Positions 43,264 through 45,584 of a stretch of DNA of 45,584 nucleotides are shown one piece after another. The first letter of the stretch is position 1. Every line of letters starts with the position of its first letter. The DNA comes from Myxococcus xanthus (GTDB taxonomy: Bacteria; Myxococcota; Myxococcia; Myxococcales; Myxococcaceae). The DNA lies in the NCBI RefSeq assembly GCF_013116825.1, contig NZ_JABFNS010000069.1, forward strand, positions 1 to 45,584. Direction: 5' to 3'. The notes beneath the pieces were generated by a model. It did no database searches. It saw only the letters and a list, made by a program, of their open reading frames with translations, and had not been told where the DNA came from. The translations under genes and the position numbers were made by a program.

Positions 43264-44061
43264 ATGGCACGCATGCACGAAGTGGACTTCCACATCTACG
43301 GCGAGGACCTGCAGTTCGTCGAGGTGGAGTTGGACCCCGGAGAAGCCGCGGTCGCCGAAGCCGGCACCCTCATGTACATGGAGGACGGCATCGAGATGGA
43401 GACCATCTTCGGTGACGGCTCGGAGAAGACGAGCGGCTTCTTCGGCTCGCTGCTCGGCGCGGGCAAGCGCCTGCTGACGGGTGAGTCCCTCTTCACCACC
43501 GTCTTCCTCAACAAGAGCGGGAGCGGCAAGCGCAAGGTGTCCTTCGCCGCGCCCTACCCGGGAAAAATCATCCCGGTGAACCTGCGTGAGCTCGGCGGCG
43601 AGCTCATTGCGCAGAAGGACAGCTTCCTCGCCGCGGCCAAGGGCGTGTCGCTGGGCATCGCCTTCCAGAAGAAGCTGGGCACCGGCCTGTTCGGCGGCGA
43701 GGGCTTCATCATGCAACGGCTCCAGGGTGACGGGCTCGCCTTCATCCACGCCGGCGGCACGCTGCACGAGCGCACGCTGGGCCCGGGTGAGCTGCTGCGC
43801 GTGGACACCGGCTGCATCGTCGCGTTCCAGCCCACCGTGGACTACGACATCCAGATGGTGAGCGGCATCAAGACGGCCTTCTTCGGCGGCGAGGGCCTCT
43901 TCTTCGCCACGCTGCGCGGCCCCGGCAAGGTGTGGCTCCAGTCGCTCCCGTTCAGCCGGCTCGCGGGCCGCATCCTCTCCGCCGCGCGCCCGGGTGGCGC
44001 TCGCGACGAGGGCAGCGTGCTGGGGGGCGTCGGCCTGGGCAGCCTGCTCGGCGACGACTAG
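43264..44061 (+). CDS. TIGR00266/AIM24-family protein
   Basis: A 265-residue protein from ATG 43264 (after CGGAGCGCATCC). The fold is a beta-rich AIM24-type barrel: [29 protein letters not shown], then [66 protein letters not shown], and [41 protein letters not shown]. Family members are named for a mitochondrial homologue but are widespread in bacteria, where no catalytic function is established. It is cytoplasmic, with a flexible Gly-rich tail. It ends 31 bp from the convergent surface-protein gene. Confidence 0.9.
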   Translation: MARMHEVDFHIYGEDLQFVEVELDPGEAAVAEAGTLMYMEDGIEMETIFGDGSEKTSGFFGSLLGAGKRLLTGESLFTTVFLNKSGSGKRKVSFAAPYPGKIIPVNLRELGGELIAQKDSFLAAAKGVSLGIAFQKKLGTGLFGGEGFIMQRLQGDGLAFIHAGGTLHERTLGPGELLRVDTGCIVAFQPTVDYDIQMVSGIKTAFFGGEGLFFATLRGPGKVWLQSLPFSRLAGRILSAARPGGARDEGSVLGGVGLGSLLGDD

Positions 44062-44092
44062 CGCACCGGGCAGGCCGGCCGTTCGCGGACCG

Positions 44093-45583
44093 CTATCCGC
44101 GCCGCCGCCGCGACAGGCCGGCCAGTCCCGCCAGCAACACCCAGGAGCCCACCACGCCCACGGGCGAGGCGCCGCAGCCACACCCCACGTCGAGCGCCGC
44201 GGGCCCCCGCACCTCGAAGCCCGTGGTCCGCGAGCGCGCCGGCACGCGACTGGAGGTGACGAGGTACTCCTGCGCCGCGACCTCGTGCGAGCCCACGGAC
44301 AGCGCGCTCTCGCGGGGCACCTGGTAACGGAAGGCCCCGGTGTCATCGGCCGTCACCGTGGCGACTTCCATGCCGTCCACCTCGATGACCACCGTGGCGC
44401 CAGCCGTTGCCGCGCCCGCGAAGAGCGGCGTGGAGTCCACGACCTCGCCATCAGCGGGGACCACCAGCACCGGCCAACCGTCCTCCGGGACCTGGGGGCC
44501 ACCATCTCCCTGGGACGCGCCCGCATCCTGCCCGGACGTCCCTCCGTCACCCTCGCTGCTCACCGCCTGGGACTCGAATCGGATGGGCTGCGAGTAGGGC
44601 CCGCTGATTCCCGCCTCGTTGTGCGAATGAACCGTGACGAAATGAGGGCCCGGCGCCAGCGGCGATTCAGCAGGCCACTGGTAGCGGAAGCGGCCCGCGC
44701 CATCCACGGGGATGATGACCTCGGGGCCGTTGTCCACCTCGATGCCCACCGTCTGCCCGTTGGGCGCGACGCCCGCGAACAGCGGCGTGGTTCCCACCGT
44801 CTCTCCGTCCTGCGGAATCACCAGGATGGGCTCCACCACCACGCCGCCATCCTCCAGGGTGGCCGCGACAGAGAACGACACAGGCGCGGAGGGCGCGCTG
44901 TACGCCCCCATCGCCTCCGTCACCACGTGGACCGTGTGCGTTCCGACATCGAGCGGCGCCTGATACGGAGGAATGCCAGCGGTGAACACACCATCCGCGC
45001 CAGAGCTCACCTGAAGCCGCTCCACGCCATCGACGAACACGAGGACTCGAACACCAGGGTCCGCCCGGCCTTCGAAGCGAGGACGGAGAGGAACGCCCAC
45101 CGCTCCGGACACGGGAGCGCTGACAGACGGCGTCCCGGGCGTGCGGTAGGCCACGTGGTATTCCTCGACGAAGCCTTCGCTCCCCGTACCCGCGCCATGC
45201 GTTCCGCCATCCGACGGGGTGAGGGTCCCGGCAACGCCGCCCGACACAATCCTGGGGCACGACGCCGTCGCCCCTTGCAACAGCACAGCGCCGCCACCAC
45301 CACCACCGCCCGGGCCGAGCACCCAGCCCGGGTAGTTGACGTTGCCACCGTTGCCACCCGCGGCCTGGGCGCTCCCGCAGGACAGTGCGTCCTGCGCGCG
45401 AAGGATGAGGACACCGCCCGCGCCACCACCGCCCGCGCCATCGTCGCCCGGCGTGTGGCTGGCGGCGAACCCATCCGCGGAGAAGCGCCCAGCGCCCGAG
45501 AACGTCCTGGCCCGGATGAGCACAACTCCGCCGCCCGCGCCGCCACCCGAGCCCAGGTCATCGTTGCCCTCCCCCGCGCCACC
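44093..45583 (-). CDS. Gly-rich surface protein with Ig-like repeats and MYXO-CTERM signal (N-terminus beyond window)
   Basis: The frame is open to the right edge, so the protein starts outside. From the visible N-terminal side, Gly-rich segments of the GGGGAGGVLILRAQDALSCGSAQAAGG type lead into Ig-like modules. Two near-identical ones carry TTPLFAGVAPNGQTVGIEVDN and STPLFAGAATAGATVVIEVDG, each followed by a FRYQ(W/V)P strand. It ends LDVGCGCGASPVGVVGSWVLLAGLAGL then RRRR-G, which is a MYXO-CTERM tail: cysteine motif, one transmembrane helix and basic cluster. This tail directs surface anchoring in myxobacteria. Resemblance to large motility or adhesion proteins such as AgmC is possible but unproven. 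Confidence 0.85.
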   Translation of the reverse strand, partial: GGAGEGNDDLGSGGGAGGGVVLIRARTFSGAGRFSADGFAASHTPGDDGAGGGGAGGVLILRAQDALSCGSAQAAGGNGGNVNYPGWVLGPGGGGGGGAVLLQGATASCPRIVSGGVAGTLTPSDGGTHGAGTGSEGFVEEYHVAYRTPGTPSVSAPVSGAVGVPLRPRFEGRADPGVRVLVFVDGVERLQVSSGADGVFTAGIPPYQAPLDVGTHTVHVVTEAMGAYSAPSAPVSFSVAATLEDGGVVVEPILVIPQDGETVGTTPLFAGVAPNGQTVGIEVDNGPEVIIPVDGAGRFRYQWPAESPLAPGPHFVTVHSHNEAGISGPYSQPIRFESQAVSSEGDGGTSGQDAGASQGDGGPQVPEDGWPVLVVPADGEVVDSTPLFAGAATAGATVVIEVDGMEVATVTADDTGAFRYQVPRESALSVGSHEVAAQEYLVTSSRVPARSRTTGFEVRGPAALDVGCGCGASPVGVVGSWVLLAGLAGLSRRRRG

Positions 45584-45584
45584 G

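Overview
The window looks like chromosomal DNA of a Myxococcus-type predatory myxobacterium. The GC content is very high and codons end almost always in G or C. Many genes start with GTG or TTG, there is an unusually large set of small lipoproteins, and the last gene ends in a MYXO-CTERM sorting signal. A Sit-like kin-discrimination toxin locus is also present. No insertion sequence, phage, CRISPR array or rRNA operon was seen. Both ends cut through a gene.

Layout. 1-2040: a truncated surface-repeat protein, a possible decayed Tat-exported protein, a hypothetical protein and a PNPOx-like stress protein. 2440-7487: a five-gene operon with overlapping ends, encoding myo-inositol-3-phosphate synthase, an AUR1/PAP2-type inositolphosphotransferase-like membrane enzyme, a CDP-alcohol phosphatidyltransferase fused to a GtrA domain, an exported lipocalin-like protein and a PTPMT1-like dual-specificity phosphatase. 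Together these look like a route to inositol phospholipids and probably inositol sphingolipids. 7500-10036: two small lipoproteins (one JAMM-like) and a DUF4340 protein. 10126-12081: AraC regulator, thioredoxin-reductase-like flavoprotein and a tiny Tat-signal ORF. 12288-18880: an exported hypothetical, a small lipoprotein and two head-to-head paralogous RND exporters. 18907-21313: two related Pro/Gly/Thr-rich lipoproteins, a MOSC protein and a small protein. 21571-28546: hypothetical, GlgX, methyltransferase, lipoprotein, lipoprotein-type subclass B1 metallo-beta-lactamase, coiled-coil lipoprotein. 28577-30042: an intact immunity-like gene behind a Sit-like lipoprotein toxin gene broken by one in-frame amber codon. 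A degenerate tRNA-like sequence lies about 350 bp further on. 30772-45584: slipin, acyl-CoA dehydrogenase, archaeal-type ornithine cyclodeaminase-like protein, a second HCEHGVGR phosphatase, LysM-CHAP-like protein, DUF4157-like plus pseudo-receiver pair, DUF4419 protein, PilT-like ATPase, membrane metallophosphoesterase, exported hypothetical, AIM24/TIGR00266 protein and a Gly-rich MYXO-CTERM surface protein.

The points most worth following are the inositol-lipid operon with its domain fusion and lipocalin partner, the amber-inactivated toxin with retained immunity, and the chromosomal B1 beta-lactamase. All family assignments were made by eye from motifs; no database search was run.
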